DNA of 64,000 nt from Clostridia bacterium (GCA_017521425.1 JAFXCQ010000012.1:1-64000); one strand, 5' to 3'; numbered from the stretch's first letter, positions 34,267 through 44,326 are shown. The notes: a model not told the origin generated them from the sequence alone. Translations and numbers: made by a program.

Positions 34267-35484
34267 ATGAATATTGCTGTTGCTCAATCTGGTGGACCAA
34301 CTTGTGCTATTAACGCATCACTTTTAGGTGTGTTTAAAGGTGCAATTCGTTCAGATAAAATAGATATAGTTTTCGGTTCTCTCAATGGAATCGAAGGAAT
34401 TATAAATGATGATTTAATAATTCTTAATGATTATATAAAAACTTATCTTGATTTTGAAAAATTAAGACAAACTCCGTCAACAGTTTTAAACTCTTGTCGT
34501 TATAAATTACCTGAATACACAGAAGATGTTTCAATTTACGAAAAAATCGTTAAGAATTTGAAGGCTCACGGAATTGGAGCTTTCTTCTATATTGGTGGTA
34601 ATGACTCAATGGATACTGTCAATAAGCTTTCAAAATATCTTACAGAAATTGGTAGTGATATTAAAGTTATAGGTATTCCCAAAACTATTGATAATGATTT
34701 GATGATCACAGACCACACACCAGGCTTTGGTTCTGCAGCAAAATATGTTGCAACAACTGTTCAGGAGATTATTCGTGACTGTTCGGTTTATAGTATAAAC
34801 TCTATTACAATTATTGAAATTATGGGTAGAGATACAGGTTGGCTTACTGCAGCTTCTGCAGTACTTCGTGCAAATGGTGAAATTGCTCCACATCTTATAT
34901 ATTTACCTGAAACACATTTTTCTGTACAAAACTTTATCAAAGATTTAAAACGCGTTCAGCAGAGTCGTAGGGCGGTAGTGGTTGCTGTTTCTGAAGGTGT
35001 TACACTTGATGAAGAAGATATAAATTCTGAATTTTATAACGAAACAAGTGATGAATTTGGTCACAGATATCTGTCTGGTGTTGGTAAAACACTCGAAAAT
35101 ATCGTGCGTAAAGAAATCGGCTGTAAAGTCCGTTCAATCGAGCTTAATGTTATGCAACGTTGTTCTTCACATTTAAGTTCAAAGACAGATATTGAAGAAG
35201 CAGAACAGATTGGTGTTATGGCAGTTGAAAGAGCATTAAAGGGTGAGTCTGGTAAGGTTATGTACTTCAAACGCGTTTCAAATTCACCATATACTGTTGT
35301 TATTGATTCAATTGATGCTAACGAAATTGCAAATAAGGTTAAATATTTCCCGCTTGGTTGGATAAATTCAAGTGGTAACAATGTTACAGATGAAGCAGTT
35401 GACTATATCTTACCGCTTATTCAGGGTGAACAAGATATTCATTATCTCAATGGTATGCCGATTCATTTTAAATTAACAAATTAA
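34267..35484 (+). CDS. pfp: PPi-dependent 6-phosphofructokinase
   Basis: Phosphorylates fructose-6-phosphate in glycolysis, probably with pyrophosphate. The 405-residue protein has AQSGGPTCAINASL at the N-terminus, GGNDSMDT and PKTIDNDL. The Asp following Gly-Gly-Asn and the Lys in PKTIDND are features of the PPi-using type rather than ATP-PFK (GGDGS, and Gly in place of Lys). MGRDTGWLTA is the substrate loop. AAGGAG precedes ATG. It has its own terminator and no obvious operon partner. Confidence 0.93.
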   Translation: MNIAVAQSGGPTCAINASLLGVFKGAIRSDKIDIVFGSLNGIEGIINDDLIILNDYIKTYLDFEKLRQTPSTVLNSCRYKLPEYTEDVSIYEKIVKNLKAHGIGAFFYIGGNDSMDTVNKLSKYLTEIGSDIKVIGIPKTIDNDLMITDHTPGFGSAAKYVATTVQEIIRDCSVYSINSITIIEIMGRDTGWLTAASAVLRANGEIAPHLIYLPETHFSVQNFIKDLKRVQQSRRAVVVAVSEGVTLDEEDINSEFYNETSDEFGHRYLSGVGKTLENIVRKEIGCKVRSIELNVMQRCSSHLSSKTDIEEAEQIGVMAVERALKGESGKVMYFKRVSNSPYTVVIDSIDANEIANKVKYFPLGWINSSGNNVTDEAVDYILPLIQGEQDIHYLNGMPIHFKLTN

Positions 35485-35493
35485 ATATGATAC

Positions 35494-35524
35494 AAAACCG
35501 CAGATGCTTGGCATCTGTGGTTTT
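35494..35524 (+). terminator. terminator of pfp
   Basis: A 14-bp stem with one G-U (35494-35507 with 35511-35524) followed by ATTATT. Confidence 0.85.
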
Positions 35525-35575
35525 ATTATTGATATTACATACATATTAAGAAAATGTTACAATAGTGTTATTTAA

Positions 35576-35604
35576 TTGACTTTTTGCTTTTGAAATGTTA
35601 TTAT
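35576..35604 (+). promoter_or_regulatory. promoter of the HD-GYP protein gene
   Basis: TTGACT (35576-35581) and TATTAT (35599-35604) with 17-nt spacing, 80 nt before the start codon. Confidence 0.6.
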
Positions 35605-35684
35605 GTATTAGTTAAAATGTGCAAAGTATATGCAATTGTAAATAGTTTATATTACTTATTACTAATTCTTATGAGGTGGTTAGC

Positions 35685-38600
35685 GTGAAATCAAATTCTG
35701 TTATATATTTTACAGAAAATGCAGAAGCTAATTCAAAACTTATTAAACTTTTTGCAGATATAACCGATGTATCTGTTTGTAGCTATAATTCACAAACCTG
35801 GGACGATGTAGATTTATATGCTAAAAGAATAGTTGCATTTGTTTTTGATGGTTTAAAAGATGGCAGTGAATTTCCTTGGGTTGTTACAAAGCTTTCTGAG
35901 GATGGCGTTTTCAATGAAGTTCCTGTTGTTTTCACTTCTGACGAATCAATGTATGCTTTTGAGGGTATGGGCTACAGAGCCTGTGCTATGGACTTAATTA
36001 GTGAAAGTATCCGTCAGGATGTTTTTGTAAGACGTTTTGAGAATCTCGTTCAGATTTTCAATTTGAAAAAACAAATGAGCAAAATGTCTTCAATTCAGAC
36101 AAAAAGAATTTTAGACCAGGCAAATATGCTTAAAGAACAAAGTACAAAAATGGATACAATGAACTTTGAGCTTGTTGAGTTACTTGTTGCGGCTATTGAA
36201 AGTCGTGATATGGAATCTGGTCAGCACATCAAAAGAATTAAGTATTTTACAAAAGCGCTTACAGATGTTGTTGTTAAAGAGTGTCCTGAATACAATATTT
36301 CAGCTATTCAGGCTGAATATATCTTTTTAGCATCATCTGTTCACGATATTGGTAAGATTGCAATTCCCGACGCTATTATGTTAAAGCCGGGCAGGTTATC
36401 TAAAGAAGAGTTTGAAATTATGAAAACTCATACAACACACGGTGCTCAGCTTTTAGATATGCTTGAAGAAATTGGTGATTCACAGTATTCAAGATATTGT
36501 CGTGATATTGCACTTTATCACCACGAAAGATGGGATGGTAAAGGTTACCCTAAAGGTTTAAAGGGTGACGATATTCCAATTTCTGCTCAGATTGTTTCAG
36601 TTGCCGACTGTTACGATGCTCTTACAAGTGACAGACCTTATAAAAATGCTCTTTCACACGAAGAAGCAGTTGAACTTATTATGAATGGTGCTTGCGGTGC
36701 ATTTTCAGAGCACTTAATGGAATGCTTCAGACTTGCTTTGCCTGAATTCCAAAAAATTGAGCGTAAATTTAAAGAAACAGGCACACCTGAAACATTTAAA
36801 AAGATTGAAATGCCTTCATTAGAAGGTTACCAGACAGAGTATCAGCTTTATGCTCATCACACTAAGAATGAGGAAGAAGAACGCGAACTTAGAATTTCAA
36901 TTTGTGAAGATAAATTACTTTCTGCTTATAATGTTATTTTTGAAGCAGATATTCTGCAGAACGATTTTCAGGTTGTCAGAGGCTCATGGTCTCCACTTTT
37001 CCCGTTCTTACCCAAAAATGTTCACGAAGCATTTGCGCAATGTCATAAAATTTGTCACCCTGCAGATGCTGCAAGATTTTTACAGAATGTTTCTATGTCT
37101 GCATTTAAAGAACTTGTAAAATCCGGGATTATGAAAACTCGTGTTGAATTCAGAGCGGTAAAAAAAGATACTGAATATGTTATTTTAGGTATTATTGCTT
37201 TTGAAGTTGATGAAAATAATGAGATTACAAAAATCTTCGGTGCATTCGATGCTTATTTTGAAGATGAAATTGAAAAAGAAATTCAGCGTAGTTTCATTAT
37301 TTCTGATGGTCTTACAGGCATTCAACTTCAGAAGAAATTTGCAAAAGATGTTGATAATTATCTTACTCTTAATCCTGATTCTAAAAATGCGTTATTATTT
37401 ATTGATATTGATGACATGACTCTTATCAATAGTATGTTTGGTTATGAGTATGGTAACTCATTCATAAAAGAAATTGCAGCTAAGCTTCGTAATTTTCAGG
37501 AAGAACACGATATTTTCATTGGTAAAGCTACTGCTGACAAATTCCTTGTGTTTGTAAAGAATGCAAACAAATTAAGAGATTTGATTGTTTTTATTGATAC
37601 ACTTCATAAAAACTTAAGAAGAACTTACCACACAAGAAAAGAAATTGGTGTTTTTACCGTTACAATGGGTGTTTCAAAATTCCCGCAGGATGGTAAAAAC
37701 TTCAAAGAACTTTATAATAATGCAGAATTTGCATCTAAAGCAGCAAAGCTTAATAAGAGAAGTACATACGCTTTCTTTAATCCTGCAATGAAAGATTTTT
37801 CACAAATCGCAGCAGATATTTCTAATATCGAAAGTCTTCCGACTTCAAATAAGGCTCACAACTTCTTTCCTGTTGTTGATAAAAAGACAGGTGAGTTGGT
37901 TTGCTACGATTTCAACCCTTTTGCAGGGTCATTAAGCAAAATTGCGTTTACCTCTGATTTATATCACGCGGTGAATAAAACTGAAGCAAATGTAAAAAAC
38001 TTCAGTCTTTTAGCAATTAAAAACTTATTGCTTACTTTAATTGAAAAGCGTGATGCTGGTGAAACTATTCCACCAATTTCTATTTACACACTTTTAGTTC
38101 CCGATGATATTCCTGCTTTTGTTCAGAATCTTAATGATTTTGTTGAGCATAACGATTGTAGCGGAATTGACCTTATAATAAATGTGCCTCAGGATTTCCT
38201 TGATGCTCTTGATTTGCGTCAGGTAAATTCATTTGCAGATTTTATTAAGAGCACAGGCTTCTCTTTAGGTGTTTATTTAGTAGGTGAGAGGTATATACAC
38301 AATAATTGTTACTCTCGTAATACCTTCAGAAGAATTGTTCTCGTGCCTAACTTTATTGATATTGCGTTATTATCTAAAAATGCATCTGACTATGCTGCAC
38401 GTACACTTAAGAATCTCAAAACTGCTTCTGAAATCATTTCATTACCAGTAACAATTTCAGATTCAGATGCTGATATTTTATTCGCTTCTGATTGTGCTGA
38501 TTTTACTCATACATTAGCACCACTTAACGGTTTTGATGAGCTTTTTGCAGATTATAAAGAACATAAATCAGAAATTTGCCAAAAGAAATCTGTTGTGCCG

Positions 38601-38978
38601 TTTATTTCGAAGATGAATTCTGGTATGTTTGCTCACAATTTCTCGAGTTCTTCAGTTGTGTTTGTTTGCTATGATGCAAGCACGGATAAAATTGAAGTTT
38701 CTGAAAATGCTGACAGGATATTCGGGTTTGATGTTAGCTCTAATTTTAGTGATTCTTCAGTTGATTTTATTGAGAAATTTATTTGCAAAGAAGATTTTGA
38801 AAAGTTTATGGTTGCTGTTTCATCTGCAAAAGAAACTTTAAAGCCTGTAATCTGCAAGGTTAAATGTGTTTCTGATGAAAAACTTACAGAATATAAAGAA
38901 TATACTGTATCTGTACAATGCTTACTTAACCATTTAGGTCAACCGACTCAGTATCAGTGTATGCTTATTCCTTGTTAA
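35685..38978 (+). CDS. HD-GYP protein with degenerate GGDEF and EAL-like regions
   Basis: A 1097-residue cytoplasmic signalling protein. Order: receiver-like region (residues 1-125), coiled coil (130-160), HD-GYP phosphodiesterase domain (VHDIGK at 219-224; HHERWDGKGYP ending at 289), a PAS-like region (400-535), a GGDEF-type domain whose motif is degenerate (TADKF in place of GGDEF), an EAL-like region without the EALxR motif (VVDKKTGELVCYDFNPF), and a C-terminal PAS-like part (SVVFVCYDASTDKIEV onwards). Only HD-GYP keeps catalytic residues, so it should degrade or sense a cyclic dinucleotide. GAGGTGG precedes the start GTG 35685. A REC-like start lacks the usual phospho-Asp pattern. Confidence 0.85.
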   Translation: MKSNSVIYFTENAEANSKLIKLFADITDVSVCSYNSQTWDDVDLYAKRIVAFVFDGLKDGSEFPWVVTKLSEDGVFNEVPVVFTSDESMYAFEGMGYRACAMDLISESIRQDVFVRRFENLVQIFNLKKQMSKMSSIQTKRILDQANMLKEQSTKMDTMNFELVELLVAAIESRDMESGQHIKRIKYFTKALTDVVVKECPEYNISAIQAEYIFLASSVHDIGKIAIPDAIMLKPGRLSKEEFEIMKTHTTHGAQLLDMLEEIGDSQYSRYCRDIALYHHERWDGKGYPKGLKGDDIPISAQIVSVADCYDALTSDRPYKNALSHEEAVELIMNGACGAFSEHLMECFRLALPEFQKIERKFKETGTPETFKKIEMPSLEGYQTEYQLYAHHTKNEEEERELRISICEDKLLSAYNVIFEADILQNDFQVVRGSWSPLFPFLPKNVHEAFAQCHKICHPADAARFLQNVSMSAFKELVKSGIMKTRVEFRAVKKDTEYVILGIIAFEVDENNEITKIFGAFDAYFEDEIEKEIQRSFIISDGLTGIQLQKKFAKDVDNYLTLNPDSKNALLFIDIDDMTLINSMFGYEYGNSFIKEIAAKLRNFQEEHDIFIGKATADKFLVFVKNANKLRDLIVFIDTLHKNLRRTYHTRKEIGVFTVTMGVSKFPQDGKNFKELYNNAEFASKAAKLNKRSTYAFFNPAMKDFSQIAADISNIESLPTSNKAHNFFPVVDKKTGELVCYDFNPFAGSLSKIAFTSDLYHAVNKTEANVKNFSLLAIKNLLLTLIEKRDAGETIPPISIYTLLVPDDIPAFVQNLNDFVEHNDCSGIDLIINVPQDFLDALDLRQVNSFADFIKSTGFSLGVYLVGERYIHNNCYSRNTFRRIVLVPNFIDIALLSKNASDYAARTLKNLKTASEIISLPVTISDSDADILFASDCADFTHTLAPLNGFDELFADYKEHKSEICQKKSVVPFISKMNSGMFAHNFSSSSVVFVCYDASTDKIEVSENADRIFGFDVSSNFSDSSVDFIEKFICKEDFEKFMVAVSSAKETLKPVICKVKCVSDEKLTEYKEYTVSVQCLLNHLGQPTQYQCMLIPC

Positions 38979-38992
38979 ATTTATTTTTTTGT

Positions 38993-39667
38993 TTATTCAA
39001 ACTCCGCTCTTATCATTTCAATTATTCTTTTTTCAATTCTTGAAACATAAGAGCGAGAGATTTTAAGAATCTTTGCAACTTCTTTTTGTGTCATAGGTAA
39101 ATTTCCATTAAGACCGTAACGCATAATTATAATTTGTTTATCACGTTTGTTCTTGATATTATCTATTATTTCAATTGTTTTTTTCAGTTTTTCTTTATAA
39201 TCAATATCTTCAATTATAGTATCGTCAATTGAAATAATATCCATAAGTGTCAAAGGATTGCCTTCATTGTCGACGTCTATTGGCTCGCTGAACGAAATTT
39301 CTTGTGATGTTTTCTTAATATTCCTGAAATACATTAAAATTTCGTTTTCTATGCATCTCGAAACATAAGTTGCAAGCTTTGTTCCTTTTTCTGGTTTGAA
39401 GCTGTTTATGCCTTTTATTAAACCAATTGTACCGATTGAAATTAAATCATCCTGGTCGCTGTAGGTTGCGTAATATTTCTTTATAATATGAGCAACTAAT
39501 CTTAAATTGTGTTTAATAAGCTTTTCCTTTGCGGCTTCGCTACCGTTTATCATTTCGTCAATTGCTTCTGCTTCTTCTTTTTTTGAAAGTGGCGGAGGAA
39601 ATGATTCTGCATTTGTAATGTGGAGTATAAATACAAGCAAGTTACTGAATAAACTGAAAATATCCAT
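38993..39667 (-). CDS. sigK: RNA polymerase sporulation sigma factor SigK (pro-form)
   Basis: The late mother-cell sigma factor, a 224-residue protein. Residues 1-22 (MDIFSLFSNLLVFILHITNA) form the hydrophobic pro-sequence normally removed by SpoIVFB; FPPPLS follows as in Bacillus FPQPLS. Region 2 (HNLRLVAHIIKKYY, DLISIGTIGLIKGI, GTKLATYVSRCIENEILM) and region 4 HTH (TQKEVAKILKISRSYVSRIEKR) are intact. The gene is not interrupted by a skin element. The start ATG 39667 follows AGAGGTG; the GTG three codons upstream is in the ribosome site. Its 3' end faces the HD-GYP gene with a 14-nt gap and no hairpin. Confidence 0.95.
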   Translation of the reverse strand: MDIFSLFSNLLVFILHITNAESFPPPLSKKEEAEAIDEMINGSEAAKEKLIKHNLRLVAHIIKKYYATYSDQDDLISIGTIGLIKGINSFKPEKGTKLATYVSRCIENEILMYFRNIKKTSQEISFSEPIDVDNEGNPLTLMDIISIDDTIIEDIDYKEKLKKTIEIIDNIKNKRDKQIIIMRYGLNGNLPMTQKEVAKILKISRSYVSRIEKRIIEMIRAEFE

Positions 39668-39739
39668 AATTAACACCTCTTGATAGATATATTCAGCAGC
39701 TTCAGTTAGTTTGCAAGTCCAAGAAAAAAGAGTGATTAT

Positions 39740-41095
39740 ATGTCAAAAATTGAGCAATTTAAGCTGACTATACGCTTCTCGACAACATTTTTACTTTGCG
39801 CGATTCTTAGTGGTGTGTATTTTGTTGTCTGGAACAATGTGTATAATCCTGAATTTGAAAATCAGTTCAGGGGTCAGGGTAAAATGTTCTTAGTAACTGT
39901 ATATTTCTTAATATTACTTGTTACAAGTATCGCTTTAGGTGCATCTAAAGTTGATAAATTCAGAAAAAGTGAGATTATTTTCTATCAGATTCTCGCAGTT
40001 GTATTCGCTAACTGTATAGCGTATGCACAGATTTGTTTGCTCGAAGCAGTTTTAGCAAATATTTTTGGTATGGTTTATATTCTTCTTATACAAGCTACCG
40101 TTATTGTTGCGTGGACTTTGGTTGCTACTGAAATTGTAAGAAGATTAAGCCCGCCGGAAGAAATGATCATTATCTATGGTAGTCATCTCGCTACAGAGAT
40201 AGTTTATAAAATGAGTGTTATGGAAGAACGCTACAAAATCAATGAATCGGTTAATGTCGATGTTGGTTTTGATGAAATTGTTGCAAAAATCGACAAATAT
40301 AAAAGTGTAATTATTTGTGATGTTCCTGCAAGAATGCGTAACGACATACTTAAATACTGTTATCAGGAAAACAAAAGTATATATGTAGTTCCGAAAATTT
40401 CTGATATTATTGTAAGAAGTGCGGCAGAAATTACTTATTTCGATTCACCAATTTTACACGCACATTCACAAGGCTTGACGATTGAACAAAGAGCGGTGAA
40501 GCGCCTTATGGATATATTCTTATCTCTCTTTGCGCTGATTGTTTTTTCACCGGCATTTATTATAATTGCTCTTGCAATTAAGTTATATGATGGTGGTCCG
40601 GTATTTTATAAACAACGACGTGCAACAAAGGATTTAAGAGAATTTGATATTTTAAAATTCCGCAGTATGATAGTTGATGCTGAAAAAGATGGTCCGCAAC
40701 CTGCAACCGATAACGATTCAAGAATTACTCCTGTTGGTAAAATTATAAGAGCTTTAAGAGTTGACGAATTACCACAGATTATCAACATCTTAAAGGGTGA
40801 TATGTCAGTTGTAGGTCCAAGACCAGAACGAATTGAGCACGTTGAAAAATACTCAAAAGAAATTCCAGAGTTTCCTTGCAGGTATAAAGTCAGGGGAGGA
40901 CTTACCGGTTACGCACAGGTATTTGGTAAATATAATACTTCTGCATACAACAAACTCAAGATGGATTTAATGTATATACAAAAATATTCAATAGGTCTTG
41001 ATATAAAGCTGATTATTATGACTATCAAGATTTTGTTTAAGAAAGAAAGTACCGAGGGTTTTAAAGAAAAGAAAAGGAAGAGTGCTGATAAATAA
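39740..41095 (+). CDS. undecaprenyl-phosphate sugar transferase (WcaJ/EpsL type)
   Basis: A 451-residue polyprenyl-phosphate glycosyl-1-phosphate transferase. Four N-terminal helices, a soluble Rossmann-like part (VIICDVPARMR), a fifth helix (FLSLFALIVFSPAFIIIALAI) and the catalytic cap: KFRSMIVDAE, RVDELPQIINILKGDMSVVGPRPE, RYKVRGGLTGYAQVFG. It starts exopolysaccharide, teichoic acid or glycan synthesis at the membrane by moving a sugar-phosphate to the lipid carrier. The stop and next start codon share one base with the cytidylyltransferase gene. Confidence 0.95.
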   Translation: MSKIEQFKLTIRFSTTFLLCAILSGVYFVVWNNVYNPEFENQFRGQGKMFLVTVYFLILLVTSIALGASKVDKFRKSEIIFYQILAVVFANCIAYAQICLLEAVLANIFGMVYILLIQATVIVAWTLVATEIVRRLSPPEEMIIIYGSHLATEIVYKMSVMEERYKINESVNVDVGFDEIVAKIDKYKSVIICDVPARMRNDILKYCYQENKSIYVVPKISDIIVRSAAEITYFDSPILHAHSQGLTIEQRAVKRLMDIFLSLFALIVFSPAFIIIALAIKLYDGGPVFYKQRRATKDLREFDILKFRSMIVDAEKDGPQPATDNDSRITPVGKIIRALRVDELPQIINILKGDMSVVGPRPERIEHVEKYSKEIPEFPCRYKVRGGLTGYAQVFGKYNTSAYNKLKMDLMYIQKYSIGLDIKLIIMTIKILFKKESTEGFKEKKRKSADK

Positions 41096-41802
41096 TGCTT
41101 TATTATATGATTATGGCTGGTGGTATCGGGTCGAGAATGAATTCACCCGAGTTACCAAAGCAATATCTTAAAGTAAATGACGAACCTATAATTGTTAAAA
41201 CAATCAGAAATTTTGAAGAGTTTGGTTCATTTACTGCAGGTGTTGTATGTTGTCCTATCGATTGGATAGAATATACTAAAGCCATGTTACTTGAATATGG
41301 AATTACTTCAAATTCAATTACTGTAATTTCTGGTGGTAAAAATCGTAATTGTTCTGTTAAAAATGGTTGCAGATTTTTAAGTGAAAACTACAATATTACA
41401 GATGAAGATATAATTTTAACACATGATGCAGTAAGACCTTTTATAAATTCAAGAATTATAAAAGAAAACATCTCGGCAGTTAAAGAATTTGGTGCCGCAA
41501 ATACTGTAATGCCTGTTTACGATTCAATAATTCGTTCAGAAAATGGCGATTTTTTGAATCAATGTGTTAAAAGAGATGATATTTATAGAGTTCAGACTCC
41601 ACAATCTTTTAAATTCAAAGAATTAGAAAAAATTATAAATTCCTTGAATGATGAAGAATTAGCAAATTACACCGATGTCGCTTCAATCTTTTACAACAAA
41701 GGCTTCCAGGTTAAATTAGTAAAGGGTTCAGATAATAATATAAAAATTACAACACCTTTCGATTTAGCTGTAGCGAGTGCAATAATTGCTAATAGTAATT
41801 GA
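41095..41802 (+). CDS. IspD/TarI family cytidylyltransferase
   Basis: A 235-residue nucleotidyltransferase: MAGGIGSRMN (CTP loop), LPKQYL, LTHDAVRPF, QTPQSFKF and TDVASIF. The family comprises IspD (methylerythritol-4-P, isoprenoids) and TarI (ribitol-5-P, for wall teichoic acid). The tight coupling to a sugar transferase favours ribitol-5-phosphate cytidylyltransferase over IspD (inference); no partner TarJ dehydrogenase is in the window. Confidence 0.85.
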   Translation: MLYYMIMAGGIGSRMNSPELPKQYLKVNDEPIIVKTIRNFEEFGSFTAGVVCCPIDWIEYTKAMLLEYGITSNSITVISGGKNRNCSVKNGCRFLSENYNITDEDIILTHDAVRPFINSRIIKENISAVKEFGAANTVMPVYDSIIRSENGDFLNQCVKRDDIYRVQTPQSFKFKELEKIINSLNDEELANYTDVASIFYNKGFQVKLVKGSDNNIKITTPFDLAVASAIIANSN

Positions 41803-41857
41803 TTTGTTTATAATTTAGTTTTTTATAGTTTATACTCAATTCAGGAGGGATTCCTTT

Positions 41858-44326
41858 ATGGCGAATAACCAAAGAAAACGCGGTAATAACAAGAAACCTA
41901 TGCCAAAGATAACAGGTTTTAAGCGTAATTCTTCTAAAAAGAAAAAAGAACGTAAGCCTATGAATCCAACTGCAAGAAAGATTTTGACAGTTTTTTGTAT
42001 CCTTTTTGCAATTGGTGTTGTTTGCGCTACTGTTGCTTGTACTTATGTTATAAGCTACGCAAAAGATTATGTTTATGGCGAAAAAGTTATTGATTTGGAC
42101 GATTACAGAGCAAATCAACAACAAACAAGTATTATTTATGGATACGACAAAGATAATAAGCCGGTTGAATTACTTCGACTTCACGGTTCACAGAATCGTG
42201 TATGGATAGATTACGAAGATATTCCGCAGGATATGATTGATGCTTTCCGTGACCTTGAAGATAAACGTTTTAATGAACATAATGGTGTTGACTGGGTCAG
42301 AACCATTTTTGGTGTTGTTAAAAATCACTTTAAACATGGTGGTTCTACTATTACACAACAGTTAATAAAGAACTTGACAGGCGAAAATAACAGAGATATT
42401 TCCCGTAAATTCTATGAAATTCTTAATGCTCTCAATTTAGAGCGTTTCTATTCTAAAGAGAGGATTATGGAAGCATATCTTAATACAATTTACCTTGGTA
42501 ATGGTTGCTATGGTATTAAAACTGCGGCAGAAGAATATTTCGGTAAAGATGTTGAAGATTTGAATGTTGCAGAATGTGCAAGTATTGCTGTTATTACTAA
42601 AGCGCCTGCAGATTATGACCCTTTTACAGAGCTTGAAGACCATATTTCTCGTCAACAGGACTGCCTTTATTTAATGTATGAAAACGGTACATTAACTGAA
42701 AAAGAATATAAAGAAGCAGAAAAATACGAGTTAATTTTTACTAACAGTGAAAAATACAAGGGTAGTCAGGTTACTAAAGATGATGACGATGAGGAGTTAA
42801 CTGAAGAAGAAGTAATTAAATTCAATCAGTCAATAGATGATACAAAAAATGCTTCTTATTATGTTGAATATGTAATTGACTCTGTTATTGAAGACCTTCA
42901 GGAAGAGTATGATTTAACTTATAATGAAGCTTGGAGAAAGGTTTTCTTTGGTGGTCTCAGAATTTATACTGCAGTTGATATGGAAGCACAGGAAATTGCA
43001 GAAAGAGTTTACGAAAACAGGGAAACCTTCCCTGAATCAGATGATAAACCAGAAAATGCTCAGTCTGCTATAACAATTATGGATTATAGTGGTAGAGTTG
43101 TTGCAATGGTTGGTGGTGCAGGTAAAGGTAAAACCTTCCGTGGACTTAATCGCGCCGCAGACTCACCGCGTCAGCCTGGTTCTGCGATTAAACCTCTCTC
43201 AGTTTATGCTCCTGTAATTGAAAATAATGTTGCGACCTGGTCAACAATGGTACAGAATTATGGTATAAGATTGGGTTCTTCAAGATGGCCTGTAAACTAT
43301 GGTGGTTCTTATGGTTCTGCTAAATCTTTTGTTACAGTTCAGTATGCTCTGCAGGTTTCATATAATACTGTTCCTGCACAATTAGTAAGACGTTTGGGAA
43401 TTGACCCTTGTTTAGATTTCCTTGTAGACGATTTAAAAATCTCTACTTTAGTTACAGATGAAGATAATCCTAACTATGATGGTAACTATTCTTCAATTTG
43501 TGTTGGTGGTGTAAGTGAAGGTATAACAACACTTGAGATGACTGCTGCTTACGCAATGTTTGGTAACAATGGTTATTATTTCGAGCCTTATTGTTATTAC
43601 AAGGTTACAAATAACGACGGTTCTGAAATCTTGCTTACTGATGGTGACTCAAAAGGTGAGCAGGTATTAAGCGAAAGCACAGCTGGTGTTATGCGCCATA
43701 TGTTAAGAACAGTTTCATATTCTGGTACAGGTTCAGGTAACAGAATCCCTGGAGTTGATAACTTCTGTAAAACAGGTACTACATCTGACGAAAAAGACCG
43801 CTGGTACGTAGGTGGTACACCTTATTATGTTGCTGCGGTTTGGTATGGTTACGATAAACCAAAAGAAATTAAAGGTGTTTCAGGTAACCCTGCAGGTAGA
43901 ATTTATAAGAAAATTTTAACTGAATTACACGAAGATTTACCAGATAAATCATTCCCAGCTGCGAGTGGTGTGGTTGCAAGAAAATATTGCAAAATTACAG
44001 GTGACTTAGCTGCGGCTACTTGTACACAGACAGCAACAGGCTACTACAGAAGCTCTAAAATACCACCAACCTGTAAAAACTGTGCTATGATTCATGCTAT
44101 TGGTTCTGAAATACCAGATGAAGCAACAACCGCACAGCTTTCCACAACTACAACAGAGCCTTCAACAGTTAAACCTACAAAACCACCAAAAACAACGGTT
44201 CCACAAACAACACTTCCTGTGTCAACGGAGCCAGGTTCAACTACTGAAGAATATATGCCGGTTGAATCAACTACGACACCGTCAAGTAATTCACCTCCAC
44301 CAACAGAAACATCTGCTGGTCAATAA
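41858..44326 (+). CDS. penicillin-binding protein 1A (bifunctional)
   Basis: An 822-residue class A PBP building peptidoglycan at the membrane. A basic cytoplasmic N-terminus (RKRGNNKKPMPK) precedes one helix at residues 45-65. The glycosyltransferase domain has EDKRFNEHNGVDWVRT and GGSTITQQLIKNLTG; the transpeptidase domain has PGSAIKPLSVYAP (Ser-x-x-Lys), SYNT and KTGTTSDEKDRW. The tail after residue 750 is Thr/Pro/Ser-rich (TTTEPSTVKPTKPPKTT), likely wall-spanning. AGGAGGG precedes ATG. Loop CKITGDLAAATC and CKNC Cys pairs may form disulfides. Confidence 0.95.
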   Translation: MANNQRKRGNNKKPMPKITGFKRNSSKKKKERKPMNPTARKILTVFCILFAIGVVCATVACTYVISYAKDYVYGEKVIDLDDYRANQQQTSIIYGYDKDNKPVELLRLHGSQNRVWIDYEDIPQDMIDAFRDLEDKRFNEHNGVDWVRTIFGVVKNHFKHGGSTITQQLIKNLTGENNRDISRKFYEILNALNLERFYSKERIMEAYLNTIYLGNGCYGIKTAAEEYFGKDVEDLNVAECASIAVITKAPADYDPFTELEDHISRQQDCLYLMYENGTLTEKEYKEAEKYELIFTNSEKYKGSQVTKDDDDEELTEEEVIKFNQSIDDTKNASYYVEYVIDSVIEDLQEEYDLTYNEAWRKVFFGGLRIYTAVDMEAQEIAERVYENRETFPESDDKPENAQSAITIMDYSGRVVAMVGGAGKGKTFRGLNRAADSPRQPGSAIKPLSVYAPVIENNVATWSTMVQNYGIRLGSSRWPVNYGGSYGSAKSFVTVQYALQVSYNTVPAQLVRRLGIDPCLDFLVDDLKISTLVTDEDNPNYDGNYSSICVGGVSEGITTLEMTAAYAMFGNNGYYFEPYCYYKVTNNDGSEILLTDGDSKGEQVLSESTAGVMRHMLRTVSYSGTGSGNRIPGVDNFCKTGTTSDEKDRWYVGGTPYYVAAVWYGYDKPKEIKGVSGNPAGRIYKKILTELHEDLPDKSFPAASGVVARKYCKITGDLAAATCTQTATGYYRSSKIPPTCKNCAMIHAIGSEIPDEATTAQLSTTTTEPSTVKPTKPPKTTVPQTTLPVSTEPGSTTEEYMPVESTTTPSSNSPPPTETSAGQ

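Noticed and set aside
38993-39667. skin-like element interrupting sigK
   Set aside because: The reading frame is continuous from pro-sequence to region 4.
41095-41802. calling the cytidylyltransferase ispD outright
   Set aside because: Motifs do not separate IspD from TarI, and the neighbours favour an envelope role.
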